Below are positions 1 to 8,004 of a stretch of DNA of 14,745 bases, piece after piece; position 1 is the first letter of the stretch; the number at the start of each line of letters is the position of its first letter. Position numbers and translations under genes: made by a program. Source of the DNA: Nevskia soli DSM 19509 (GTDB lineage: Bacteria > Pseudomonadota > Gammaproteobacteria > Nevskiales > Nevskiaceae); the NCBI RefSeq assembly GCF_000711955.1, contig NZ_JONR01000049.1:17501-32245 (forward strand), given 5' to 3'. The notes under the pieces are model-generated. The model was not told where the DNA came from. It did not search any database and saw only the letters and a list, made by a program, of their open reading frames with translations.

Positions 1-1666
<1,666 letters not shown>

Positions 1667-1790
1667 TATAACACTCAAGCATTTTTAGCTGTTAAGTATC
1701 TGAGGCTTTGAGAACAAGGCTTTGAGTTATACTTTGTTTGACTACAACCCAATTCGGAGTGACGAGCGTAGCTCGGCATTCCAGTCAGTT
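1667..1790 (+). other. 23S-5S internal transcribed spacer
   Basis: This AT-richer spacer separates 23S from 5S and carries no tRNA. The decamer AGGCTTTGAG occurs twice near 1702-1727, a short direct repeat of unknown meaning. It should be removed from the rrn precursor by RNase processing. Confidence 0.85.
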
Positions 1791-1908
1791 TGCCTGGCGG
1801 CCATAGCGAGTTGGCACCACCGGTTCCCATCCCGAACACCGAAGTGAAACGACTCAGCGCCGATGGTAGTGTAGCGATGACTATGCGAGAGTAGGACACT
1901 GCCAGGCT
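1791..1908 (+). rRNA. rrf: 5S ribosomal RNA
   Basis: The roughly 118-nt sequence starts TGCCTGGCGGCCATAGCG and ends in GCCAGGCT, so the ends pair to form helix I. Internal landmarks are CCCATCCCGAACACCGAAGTG (loop B/C region), GAAACGACTCAGCGCCGATGG, and ATGCGAGAGTAGGACACTGCC. It lies about 125 bases after 23S and directly before an intrinsic terminator, the standard distal end of a bacterial rrn operon. The sequence style is gammaproteobacterial rather than betaproteobacterial, by recall of E. coli and Burkholderia 5S. Confidence 0.96.
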
Positions 1909-1921
1909 CTAAACACGGAAC

Positions 1922-1951
1922 AACCCCCCGACGAAAGTCGGGGGGTTTTTT
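1922..1951 (+). terminator. Intrinsic terminator of the rrn operon
   Basis: A perfect 9-bp stem (CCCCCCGAC with GTCGGGGGG) closes a GAAA tetraloop and is followed by six T residues at 1946-1951. It starts 15 bases after the 5S gene and should end rRNA transcription. Confidence 0.95.
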
Positions 1952-2026
1952 CGTTTGTGCGTTCGGAAAATCAGCTCCGATGCACCAGCAATCCCATCGT
2001 CATCAAGCCGTGATTCATCCGTCATT

Positions 2027-2041
2027 CGACTGAAGCAGTCG
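2027..2041. repeat. Small perfect hairpin CGACTG-AAG-CAGTCG
   Basis: A 6-bp perfect inverted repeat with a 3-nt loop lies between the rrn terminator and the phospholipase operon. It has no T-tract. It could be leader structure, an operator, or a decayed repeat. Confidence 0.35.
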
Positions 2042-2064
2042 CCACTTACGCTTCCCCGCTTTGA

Positions 2065-2079
2065 CTGCGCCAGGCGCAG
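2065..2079. promoter_or_regulatory. Operator-like palindrome upstream of the lipoprotein-phospholipase pair
   Basis: CTGCGCC-A-GGCGCAG is a perfect 7-bp inverted repeat around one central base, ending 29 bases before the GTG start at 2109. A TTGACT hexamer at 2061-2066 overlaps its left arm, but I see no good -10 box at the right distance. It may be a regulator site or leader hairpin; only the symmetry is directly seen. Confidence 0.35.
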
Positions 2080-2108
2080 CCATCGCCAACAACGGGGAGC
2101 ATAAAAAG

Positions 2109-2378
2109 GTGACCACCACACATCGAGCCGGTCTCAGCCGGCGCAGCCCTGCAACCGCAACGGCGCTCTTCGCGCTTCTCGCGCTCAGCGCCTGCGGCAG
2201 CAGCACCGCGCCGGCCAACAACAGCGGCTCCGGCAACACCACGCCGCCGCCCTCCAACCCGCCGCCGGCCAGCGCCCTGCACTGCGCCCCCGAACCCGTT
2301 CTCGGCGCCGCCGCCGCGGCGGGCGTAGCCAACCCCCAAATGGCCTGCGCCGCCCAGCCGGAGGCGCGCCGCTCATGA
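2109..2378 (+). CDS. Small outer-membrane-type lipoprotein, coupled to phospholipase C
   Basis: Starting at GTG 2109, the protein has 89 residues. An in-frame ATG at 2061 would add 16 residues before the signal peptide, but GGGGAG at about 2094-2099 is well spaced for the GTG, so I prefer it. The N-terminus is a lipoprotein signal: positive segment LSRR at 9-12, hydrophobic ALFALLALSA, and lipobox LSAC with Cys29. Residue +2 is Gly, so outer-membrane sorting is expected. The mature part is a Ser/Asn/Pro-rich linker (NTTPPPSNPPP), then a short Cys-containing tail with two Cys residues. The stop overlaps the next ATG as ATGA (2375-2378), a classic translational coupling to the phospholipase gene. 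I recognise no family. A helper, anchor or chaperone for the enzyme is possible by context only; base composition alone could also sustain an open frame here. Confidence 0.65.
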   Translation: MTTTHRAGLSRRSPATATALFALLALSACGSSTAPANNSGSGNTTPPPSNPPPASALHCAPEPVLGAAAAAGVANPQMACAAQPEARRS

Positions 2379-4528
2379 GCCCGCTCGATCGCCGTCACTT
2401 CCTCAAGCTCGCCGGCAGCGCCGCCCTCGGCGCCACGCTTCCCGCCAGCATCCGCCGCGCCCTCGCCATCCCCGCCAACAACCTCACCGGTACCATCAAG
2501 GACGTCGAACACGTCGTCATCCTGATGCAGGAAAACCGCTCCTTCGATCACTACTTCGGCACCCTGCCGGGCGTGCGCGGCTTCGGCGATCGCATGACCA
2601 TCCCGCTGCCGGACGGCCGCAGCGTCTGGCAGCAGGAGCTGGATGAATCCGGGAGCTCCCGCATCCTCCTGCCGTACCACCTCGACATGAGCAAGGGCAA
2701 CGCCCAGCGCGTCAACGGCACCCCGCACGGCTGGGGCGATGCGCACAACGCCTGGGACAACGGCCGCCTCGGCAAATGGCCCACCTATAAAGAGCCGCAG
2801 TCCATGGGCTACTACATGGAAGCCGAGCTGCCCTTCCAGTTCGCATTGGCCAATGCCTTCACCGTCTGCGATGCCTACCACTGCGGCATCCACAGCAGCA
2901 CCAATCCCAACCGCCTGTTCCACTGGACCGGCACCAACGATCCCACCGGTGCGAACGGCGGCCCCGCCATCACCAACCAGTTCGACTCGCTCGATGCCTC
3001 CAGCGAGGGCTACACCTGGACGACCTACCCCGAGCGCCTCGAAGCCGCCGGCGTCACCTGGAAGCTCTACCAGAACCTCCCCAACAACTTCACCGACAAC
3101 CCCCTGGCCGGCTTCAAGGCCTACCGCCAGGCCAACGAAAAACACGGCAACCAGTCCAGCGGCTTTCCGTACACGCCCTACAAGGATTCCGACAACGCCG
3201 GCAATCCGCTCTACAAAGGCATCGCCAACACCCTGCCCGGCGGCAACACCCTGAATCCCGACATGCTCCAGGGCTTCAGCCGGGACGTGGCCAACGGCAA
3301 ACTGCCCCAGGTCTCCTGGATCGTCGCGCCCGACACCTACTCCGAACACCCCGGTCCTTCGAGCCCCATCCAGGGCGCCTGGTACATCCAGCAAGTGCTC
3401 GACGCCCTTACCGCCAACCCGGACGTGTGGAGCAAGACCGTCCTCATCGTGAACTTCGACGAGAACGACGGTTTCTTCGACCACGCCCCCGCGCCCTGCA
3501 TCCCGGCCAGGAATCCGGACGGCAGCACCGCCGGCATGAGCACCATCGACACCAGCGGCGAAACCCACACCGACGGCCTCATCTACGGCCCCGGCCCGCG
3601 CGTCCCCATGTACGCCGTCTCGCCGTGGAGCCGCGGCGGCTGGGTCTGCAGTGAAACCTTCAGTCACACCTCCGTCCTGCGCTTCCTCGAAGCCCGCTTC
3701 GGCGTGCGCGAAGACAACATCAGCCCCTGGCGCCGCGCCATCTGCGGCGACCTCACCTCCGCCTTCAACTTCGTCAACCCCAACGACGGCATGCTCTCCC
3801 CGCTGCCCACGCAGACCAAGCTCCAGGCCGACACCGTCCGCGCCAGCCAGGAAGCCAAGCCGCAAGTGCCGCAGCCCAGCGAAGCCGACCAGACCACCCC
3901 GGTGCAACCCGCCGGCACCAAGTTCTCCCGCGCGCTGCCCTACGAGCTGCACGCAACGTCTCGCGCCGATACCGCCGCCAACCAGCTCGACATCCTCTTC
4001 GCGAATACCGGCAGCGTCGCCGCCGTCTTCCACGTCTACGACAAGCTCCACCTCGACCGCATCCCGCGCCGCTACGGCATCGAGCCCGGCAAGACCCTGC
4101 AGGACACCTGGGATCTCACCGCCGATAACGGCCAGTACGATCTGTGGGTGCTGTCGCACAACGGCTGGCACCGCCACTTCACCGGCGACGCCAGCATCCT
4201 GCGCAACGGCGCCGATCCCGAAGTGCGCGTCTGCTACGACCCCGTCAACGGCGCCGTGCATCTGGACCTGCACAACCACGGCAGCGCCACCGCCCACTAC
4301 TTCATCAAGGACAACGCCTACTACGGCCACGCCGACTGGACCATCGACGTCGCCCCCGGCGACACCCAGACCATGCAGTGGCCGCTCGTCACCAGCTTCC
4401 TCTGGTACGACTTCACCGCCACCCTCGTCGACGCCGCCGGCGGCTTCACCCGCCGCTTCGCCGGCCGCATCGAAACCGGCAAATCCTCGGTTTCCGATCC
4501 CGCCATGGGCAGCACCCCCGCGCAATAG
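2375..4528 (+). CDS. Phosphocholine-type phospholipase C, Tat-exported
   Basis: This 717-residue protein matches the bacterial phospholipase C family of Pseudomonas PlcH/PlcN (usual length about 690-730), which splits phosphatidylcholine or sphingomyelin to diacylglycerol or ceramide plus phosphocholine outside the cytoplasm. The N-terminus is a Tat signal: RRHFLK at 6-11, then a hydrophobic stretch to about 31. The phosphoesterase domain covers about 43-470. By analogy with acid phosphatase AcpA, metal and catalytic residues should include E53 and N54 in ENRSFDHYFG, T176 in HSSTNPNR, and D362-E363 in NFDENDG. PGPRVP at 406-411 and SHTSVLRFLE at 430-439 are family motifs. Two C-terminal DUF756-like beta domains follow, about 515-605 and 614-700. 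The start overlaps the lipoprotein gene (ATGA), so translation is likely coupled. No Pho box is evident. The specific substrate cannot be assigned from sequence alone; family assignment is secure. Confidence 0.93.
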   Translation: MSPLDRRHFLKLAGSAALGATLPASIRRALAIPANNLTGTIKDVEHVVILMQENRSFDHYFGTLPGVRGFGDRMTIPLPDGRSVWQQELDESGSSRILLPYHLDMSKGNAQRVNGTPHGWGDAHNAWDNGRLGKWPTYKEPQSMGYYMEAELPFQFALANAFTVCDAYHCGIHSSTNPNRLFHWTGTNDPTGANGGPAITNQFDSLDASSEGYTWTTYPERLEAAGVTWKLYQNLPNNFTDNPLAGFKAYRQANEKHGNQSSGFPYTPYKDSDNAGNPLYKGIANTLPGGNTLNPDMLQGFSRDVANGKLPQVSWIVAPDTYSEHPGPSSPIQGAWYIQQVLDALTANPDVWSKTVLIVNFDENDGFFDHAPAPCIPARNPDGSTAGMSTIDTSGETHTDGLIYGPGPRVPMYAVSPWSRGGWVCSETFSHTSVLRFLEARFGVREDNISPWRRAICGDLTSAFNFVNPNDGMLSPLPTQTKLQADTVRASQEAKPQVPQPSEADQTTPVQPAGTKFSRALPYELHATSRADTAANQLDILFANTGSVAAVFHVYDKLHLDRIPRRYGIEPGKTLQDTWDLTADNGQYDLWVLSHNGWHRHFTGDASILRNGADPEVRVCYDPVNGAVHLDLHNHGSATAHYFIKDNAYYGHADWTIDVAPGDTQTMQWPLVTSFLWYDFTATLVDAAGGFTRRFAGRIETGKSSVSDPAMGSTPAQ

Positions 4529-4561
4529 CGGGGCCAGTAGCGGGCCAATTCATGGAGCAGG

Positions 4562-4582
4562 GTAGTGGCGGCCAAAGCCGCC
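4562..4582 (+). repeat. Degenerate family B (GTAG-headed) hairpin B5
   Basis: GTAG, one extra T, then GGCGGC-CAAA-GCCGCC: a 6-bp stem and 4-nt loop located 34 bases after the phospholipase stop. It resembles the four better family B copies but lacks one stem pair. With no T-tract it is not a classical terminator, though it could protect or end the mRNA. Confidence 0.5.
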
Positions 4583-4778
4583 GCCACCGTGTGAAAGTGG
4601 CCGCAATCGGCCCGCTGCAAAGCGAGCCGTGCCGCAAGCCAATGTAACGGCCGCGAACTCCCGCCGCCGCCGCATTGTCTATCCTTGCACGAAGATCGCG
4701 CGGGGCCCGATGGAGGCTGCGCTTGGCAGACGCCCGCTCAGGGCACACACCAGGATCCGATAACTGGAGAAAATCCCG
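4583..4778. other. Intergenic region before tolB
   Basis: This stretch leads to the tolB-like gene. TGGAGA at 4765-4770 is a plausible ribosome binding site 8 bases before ATG 4779. TATCCT at 4680-4685 looks like a -10 box but lacks a convincing -35. I see no gene here. Confidence 0.5.
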
Positions 4779-6125
4779 ATGCGTCGCGTCCCCACCGGCT
4801 TTGTCCTGCTCGCGCTCAGCGCCTGCCAGGCCTCGCCCCAGCAGCCCGAAACCCCGCCGTCCGCAACCGCCTCCGTCCCCGTCGCCCGCTGCCAGGCCAG
4901 CTCCGGCGGCCACTGCATCGCCGTCGTCGCCGTCGGCAAGCCGGATTCTCCCCTGGCCGACGCCCGCGCCGTCACCGAGCGCGACCTGCTCCACAGCGGC
5001 CCCTACACCGCCCTCGACGCCCAGTCCTTCCCCGAAAAGCCGGACTGGACCCAGCCCCTGCACTACGCCCAGTGGAAAGCCCTCGGCGTCGACTACGTCA
5101 TCCTCCAGGGCCCCGCCGACAGCGCCCCCGGCCTGCAAACCGTCGGCACCAGTCCCGGCGCCAACCCGAGTGCGTTGCATCTGCGCATCGCCGACATCCG
5201 CCAGGAAAAAATCACCTGGCTCACCAACCTGCCGCTGCCGCCCGGCGGCAACGTCACCCTCGCCGGGCATCAGTCGTCAGATCTGATCCTCCAGCAACTC
5301 ACCGGCATCCGCGGCGTCGCCGCCACCTCCATCGCCTACGTCGCCGTCGCCCAGCCCGGCCGCAACGCCAGCTACAAACTCCTCGTCAGCAACGTCGACG
5401 GCGAAGACGAAAAAGTTATCGCCGAATCGCGTGATCCCCTCATGTCCCCCGCCTGGTCACCGGATGCAAAACGCATCGCCTACGGCGGCTACGACGCCGG
5501 CCGTTCCGCCGTCTACGTGCACGACCTGGAAACTGGCAAGACCACCCGCCTCATCAGCGAGAAAGGCATCAACGGCTCACCCGCCTGGTCCCCGGACGGC
5601 AAGACCCTCGCCCTCACCCTCTCCTTCGGCCGCAACCCGGACATCTACTTCATCGACATCGCCAGCGGCACCCGCCGCCGCATCACCACCGACGCCGGCA
5701 TCGAAACCGAAGTCAGCTGGTCTCCGGACGGCAGGAGCATCGCCTTCACCTCCGACCGCGGCGGCGTCGCCCGCGTTTACACCATGTCCGTCGACGGCGG
5801 CACCGCCAGGCAACTCCCCGCCTACGGCAAGCAAACCTCGAATCCCAGCTACTCACCGGACGGTAAAAGCATCGCCGTCGTCGTAGACCAGGGCCGCGAC
5901 TCCCGCATCGGCCTCTACAATCTCGACTCAGGTTCTTTCGAATTCATCAGCGGCGGCCCCCGCGACGAAAAGCCAAGCTTCGCCCCCAACGGCGCCATGC
6001 TCGTCTACGCCGCCGAAGACGCCCGCCGCGGCCAGCTAAAAATCCGCGCGTTGGGCGGAGTCCTCCGCCAACTCCACGCCGACGAAGACGTCCGCGAACC
6101 CGCCTGGTCCCCGTACCGTAATTAA
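4779..6125 (+). CDS. tolB: TolB-family beta-propeller protein with a lipobox
   Basis: TolB is the periplasmic part of the Tol-Pal system, which links TolA to Pal and supports outer-membrane constriction and integrity. This 448-residue protein covers the whole family (E. coli 430). The N-terminal domain spans about 47-165 and includes ADARAVTERDLLHSGPY and QWKALGVDYVI. The linker GHQSSDLILQQLTGIRG is typical. The beta-propeller runs from about 183 to 448, with repeats bearing PAWSPD (225), PAWSPDG (268), SWSPDG (313), SYSPDG (357), FAPNG (401) and the terminal PAWSPY (441), which matches the E. coli C-terminus. Unusually, the signal ends in a lipobox, LSAC at 13-16, with Gln at +2, so a lipid-anchored outer-membrane form is predicted; ordinary TolB is soluble. 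The usual mature N-terminal TolA-binding peptide is replaced by a Pro/Ser/Gln-rich linker. No tolQ, tolR, tolA or pal lies nearby, so it could be the only TolB or a paralogue. Confidence 0.88.
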   Translation: MRRVPTGFVLLALSACQASPQQPETPPSATASVPVARCQASSGGHCIAVVAVGKPDSPLADARAVTERDLLHSGPYTALDAQSFPEKPDWTQPLHYAQWKALGVDYVILQGPADSAPGLQTVGTSPGANPSALHLRIADIRQEKITWLTNLPLPPGGNVTLAGHQSSDLILQQLTGIRGVAATSIAYVAVAQPGRNASYKLLVSNVDGEDEKVIAESRDPLMSPAWSPDAKRIAYGGYDAGRSAVYVHDLETGKTTRLISEKGINGSPAWSPDGKTLALTLSFGRNPDIYFIDIASGTRRRITTDAGIETEVSWSPDGRSIAFTSDRGGVARVYTMSVDGGTARQLPAYGKQTSNPSYSPDGKSIAVVVDQGRDSRIGLYNLDSGSFEFISGGPRDEKPSFAPNGAMLVYAAEDARRGQLKIRALGGVLRQLHADEDVREPAWSPYRN

Positions 6126-6129
6126 GAGG

Positions 6130-6150
6130 GTAGGGCGGCCTGTGGCCGCC
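6130..6150 (+). repeat. Family B (GTAG-headed REP-like) hairpin B1
   Basis: GTAG is followed by a perfect 7-bp stem, GGCGGCC / GGCCGCC, with a TGT loop. It begins five bases after the tolB stop codon. A GTAG head before a palindrome is the layout of REP elements moved by RAYT (IS200-like) transposases; no such transposase is in the window. Confidence 0.85.
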
Positions 6151-6176
6151 ATCTTCGCCCTGCGAACGTAACGTCG

Positions 6177-6195
6177 GGCGGGTCAGCGACCCGCC
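6177..6195. repeat. Perfect hairpin downstream of tolB
   Basis: GGCGGGTC-AGC-GACCCGCC is a perfect 8-bp stem with a 3-nt loop, 51 bases after the tolB stop and 26 bases after B1. It has no T-tract. It may act as an mRNA end or be another intergenic repeat family represented once here. Confidence 0.6.
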
Positions 6196-6232
6196 GTTCA
6201 CCGCGTCAAGCCATCATCACACTGCGCAAAAC

Positions 6233-6260
6233 GTAGGCCGGATCAAGCAAGGCGGATCCA
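6233..6260 (+). repeat. GTAGGCCGGATC-type REP-like repeat
   Basis: The sequence starts GTAGGCCGGATC and ends GGCGGATCC; GGATC at 6240-6244 pairs with GATCC at 6255-6259. The GTAG head and GCCGGAT core resemble REP units of other proteobacteria. There is one copy in the window. Confidence 0.45.
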
Positions 6261-6316
6261 ACACCGCACAAAAGCCAAGGCATTGCGCCCCGCTTTTCAT
6301 GAGCCTTCAAGAAAAC

Positions 6317-6361
6317 CCCGTTCGTCCCGAGTGAATCGCGAAGCGATTCGTATCGAGGGAC
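6317..6361 (+). repeat. Family A nested-hairpin repeat A1
   Basis: A CCCCGTTC lead is followed by the 38-bp core (6324-6361). The outer stem is GTCCC / GGGAC and the inner stem GAATCGC-GAA-GCGATTC is perfect over 7 bp. This is the reference copy. Read in one frame it encodes FVPSES-type junk peptides, which helps to spot false N-terminal extensions. Confidence 0.9.
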
Positions 6362-6387
6362 GGGCCAGACCGGAACCCATCCTCCAG

Positions 6388-6415
6388 CGTCATTCCCGCG
6401 AAGGCGCGAATCCAG
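6388..6415 (+). repeat. Family C hairpin C1
   Basis: CGTCATTCCCGCGAAGGC continues to CGCGAATCCAG. It is the common intergenic GTCATTCC...GGAATCCAG repeat, with one stem mismatch in this copy. It lies 27 bases after A1 in the same orientation. Confidence 0.85.
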
Positions 6416-6492
6416 TTTTGGCGAACTATGCACCTGGGCGGGATTCAATCAATTCCAAAACCAGCAGCACCAACAACAAAGCACGGCAGCCC

Positions 6493-6747
6493 CTACCCCA
6501 AAGCCGCCGCAATCTCCCCCAGATAAGCCGTCAACTTCGGATGCTCCACCTCGAACCGCCTTACCGCATCCGAAATGTTCGCCACCAGCGGCTCGCGCTC
6601 CTGCGCCGCATCACTCCCGCTTACATGCCCCTCGATATCCGCAATCAGCTGCTCGATATGCTGCCGCGCCACTACATCGCCGGATTTCAGCCGCCCCAGC
6701 TCCTCGCGCAGCCGCACCAGCGCCGTATCCAGCTTCCCGTTTTCCAT
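6493..6747 (-). CDS. DUF4404 family small protein
   Basis: The product is a small, acidic, soluble, helical protein of 84 residues from the ATG at 6747, without signal or membrane segment. It fits DUF4404: an N-terminal LRxELGRL segment, a central IADIEGHV segment, and the C-terminal block of the form RFEVEHPKLTAYLGEIAAAL. An earlier ATG at 6753 adds two residues, but the AGGAG at 6756-6760 (complement) is only 2 bases from it and 8 bases from the ATG at 6747, so I chose the latter. Function is unknown for the family. The gene is divergent from the dioxygenase gene and convergent with tolB. Confidence 0.8.
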   Translation of the reverse strand: MENGKLDTALVRLREELGRLKSGDVVARQHIEQLIADIEGHVSGSDAAQEREPLVANISDAVRRFEVEHPKLTAYLGEIAAALG

Positions 6748-6798
6748 TGCCATATCTCCTCAAGCGCCTTCCATCGTAGCGGACCAGTTCGCCTGGTG

Positions 6799-6875
6799 CC
6801 GCCCAGTCCAGCCCCAAGCATACATCCCGCCCATTCACCCCCGCTCCCCGCAACCCGCCCAGTCCAGCCCCAAGC
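6799..6875. promoter_or_regulatory. Pair of 21-bp direct repeats in a divergent promoter region
   Basis: A perfect 21-bp sequence beginning CCGCCCAGTCCAGCCCCAAG occurs at 6799-6819 and again at 6855-6875, an offset of 56 bases. Both lie between the divergent DUF4404 and dioxygenase genes. A TATCAT hexamer near 6889-6894 could be a -10 box for the + strand gene, without a clear -35. A regulator binding site or a local duplication are both possible. Confidence 0.5.
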
Positions 6876-6930
6876 CCCGCCGCGCCCGCTATCATGCAAC
6901 CACACCACGCGGGGATAGGGCAGCGGGAAA

Positions 6931-7932
6931 GTGCGCAGTCTCGAACAAATCGAACAGGCAGCCGCAAGCGGCGACCCCGCCGCCACCGCCGAGCTTGGCT
7001 CCCGCCTGCTCGGCGGCGAGCGCGGCCGGGCGCATCAGCAGCGCGGTGCGGAACTCATCACCGCCGCCGCCGAAAAAGGCAGCGGTGAAGCTGAAGCCCT
7101 GCGCGCCATGATGGCCGGCGCCGGCGTCTTCCGCCTGCAGAACTGGGAGCAGGCCCTCGACCACCTCCAGCGCGCCGCCGAGCTCGGCTGGAAGCAGGCC
7201 CAGGCCCAGCTTGCCCTCCTGAGCGCCGACCGCGACCTGGCCACGCAAGCCAGCGCCGCCACACCTCCGGACGCGAGCATCTGGGCCCGGCTGCGCCGCA
7301 CCGTCGACATCGCCGCCTGGATCAAGGCCCCGCCCAAGCAATCCCTCAGCGACGCCCCCAGGATCCGCAAGGTCGAACACTTCCTGCCTGCCGGCGTCTG
7401 CAACTGGCTGATCATGCGCGGCCGCAGCAAACTCCAGCGCGCCCGCGTCTACGCCGAAGACGGCGGCGCCCGCATCGACGCGTCACGCACCAACAGCGAG
7501 ACCGACTTCAACATCGTCGAGTCCGATCTCGTCATGCTCCTCATCCGCGCCCGCATCGCCAACGTCACCGGCCTGCCTCCCGCCGTGATGGAGCTGACCA
7601 AGGTCCTGCACTACCAGGTCGGCCAGCAGTTCGCCCCCCACTACGATTTCATCGACCCCGCAGCCCCCGGCTTCACCGAAGAACTCGCCCTGCGCGGCCA
7701 GCGCATCGCCACCCTGCTGGTCTATCTCAACGACGACTACCAGGGCGGCGAAACCGACTTCCCCCAACTCGGCCTGCGCTACAAGGGCCGCAAGGGCGAC
7801 GCCCTCCTCTTCGCCAACGTAGACACCAACCAGCAACCCGACCCCCGCACCCTCCACGCCGGCCTCCCGCCCACGCAGGGCGAGAAGTGGCTGCTGTCGC
7901 AGTGGCTGCGCGATCGTTCGCCGGCGGAATAG
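6931..7932 (+). CDS. Prolyl 4-hydroxylase-like 2OG-Fe(II) dioxygenase with Sel1/TPR-like N-terminus
   Basis: This 333-residue protein is predicted to use 2-oxoglutarate, O2 and Fe(II) to hydroxylate a peptide or other substrate in the cytoplasm. Residues 1-100 are Ala-rich helical repeats of Sel1/TPR style (AAASGDPAATAELGSRLL near 10-27; ALDHLQRAAELGWKQAQAQL near 75-94). The catalytic P4H domain covers about 145-328. The iron ligands are visible as H237 and D239 in HYDF and H309 in TLHAG, and K319 is placed to bind 2-oxoglutarate. VYLNDDYQGGETDFP at 264-278 is a strong P4H signature. The start is GTG, with a purine-rich AGCGGGAAA before it. It has no signal peptide. The substrate is unknown; helical repeats in such proteins could bind a protein partner. 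Mononuclear Fe dioxygenase assignment is secure, prolyl specificity is not. Confidence 0.9.
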   Translation: MRSLEQIEQAAASGDPAATAELGSRLLGGERGRAHQQRGAELITAAAEKGSGEAEALRAMMAGAGVFRLQNWEQALDHLQRAAELGWKQAQAQLALLSADRDLATQASAATPPDASIWARLRRTVDIAAWIKAPPKQSLSDAPRIRKVEHFLPAGVCNWLIMRGRSKLQRARVYAEDGGARIDASRTNSETDFNIVESDLVMLLIRARIANVTGLPPAVMELTKVLHYQVGQQFAPHYDFIDPAAPGFTEELALRGQRIATLLVYLNDDYQGGETDFPQLGLRYKGRKGDALLFANVDTNQQPDPRTLHAGLPPTQGEKWLLSQWLRDRSPAE

Positions 7933-7981
7933 GGGCAAGCGGAAAATGGAAGCAGGCTGAGAAGCGCCTCTCTCCCTTCCT

Positions 7982-8004
7982 CGTCATTCCCGCGAAGGCG
8001 GGAA
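7982..8004 (+). repeat. Family C hairpin C2, left part (interrupted by IS30 element)
   Basis: CGTCATTCCCGCGAAGGCGG followed by GAA is the left 23 bases of a family C repeat. Its right part, GAATCCAG, resumes at 9033 on the other side of the IS. Joining them with one GAA removed gives an intact C repeat. Confidence 0.85.

Larger units (their letters stand above)
6126..6492. other. Repeat-mosaic spacer between convergent tolB and DUF4404 genes
   Basis: This 367-base spacer contains B1, the 6177-6195 hairpin, a GTAGGCCGGATC repeat, A1 and C1 in succession, all in one orientation. I see no gene in it. It separates the 3' ends of two convergent genes, a favoured place for such repeats. Confidence 0.8.

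Noticed and set aside
1909..2108. A tRNA or other RNA gene after 5S
   Set aside because: No cloverleaf or TTCGA-type T-loop with matching arms is visible; only the terminator and two small hairpins.
2015..4525. An 836-codon open frame antisense to the phospholipase C gene
   Set aside because: It is a shadow of a high-GC gene; its translation is low-complexity Gly/Val/Ala-rich and shows no family, while the + strand protein has a Tat signal and catalytic motifs.
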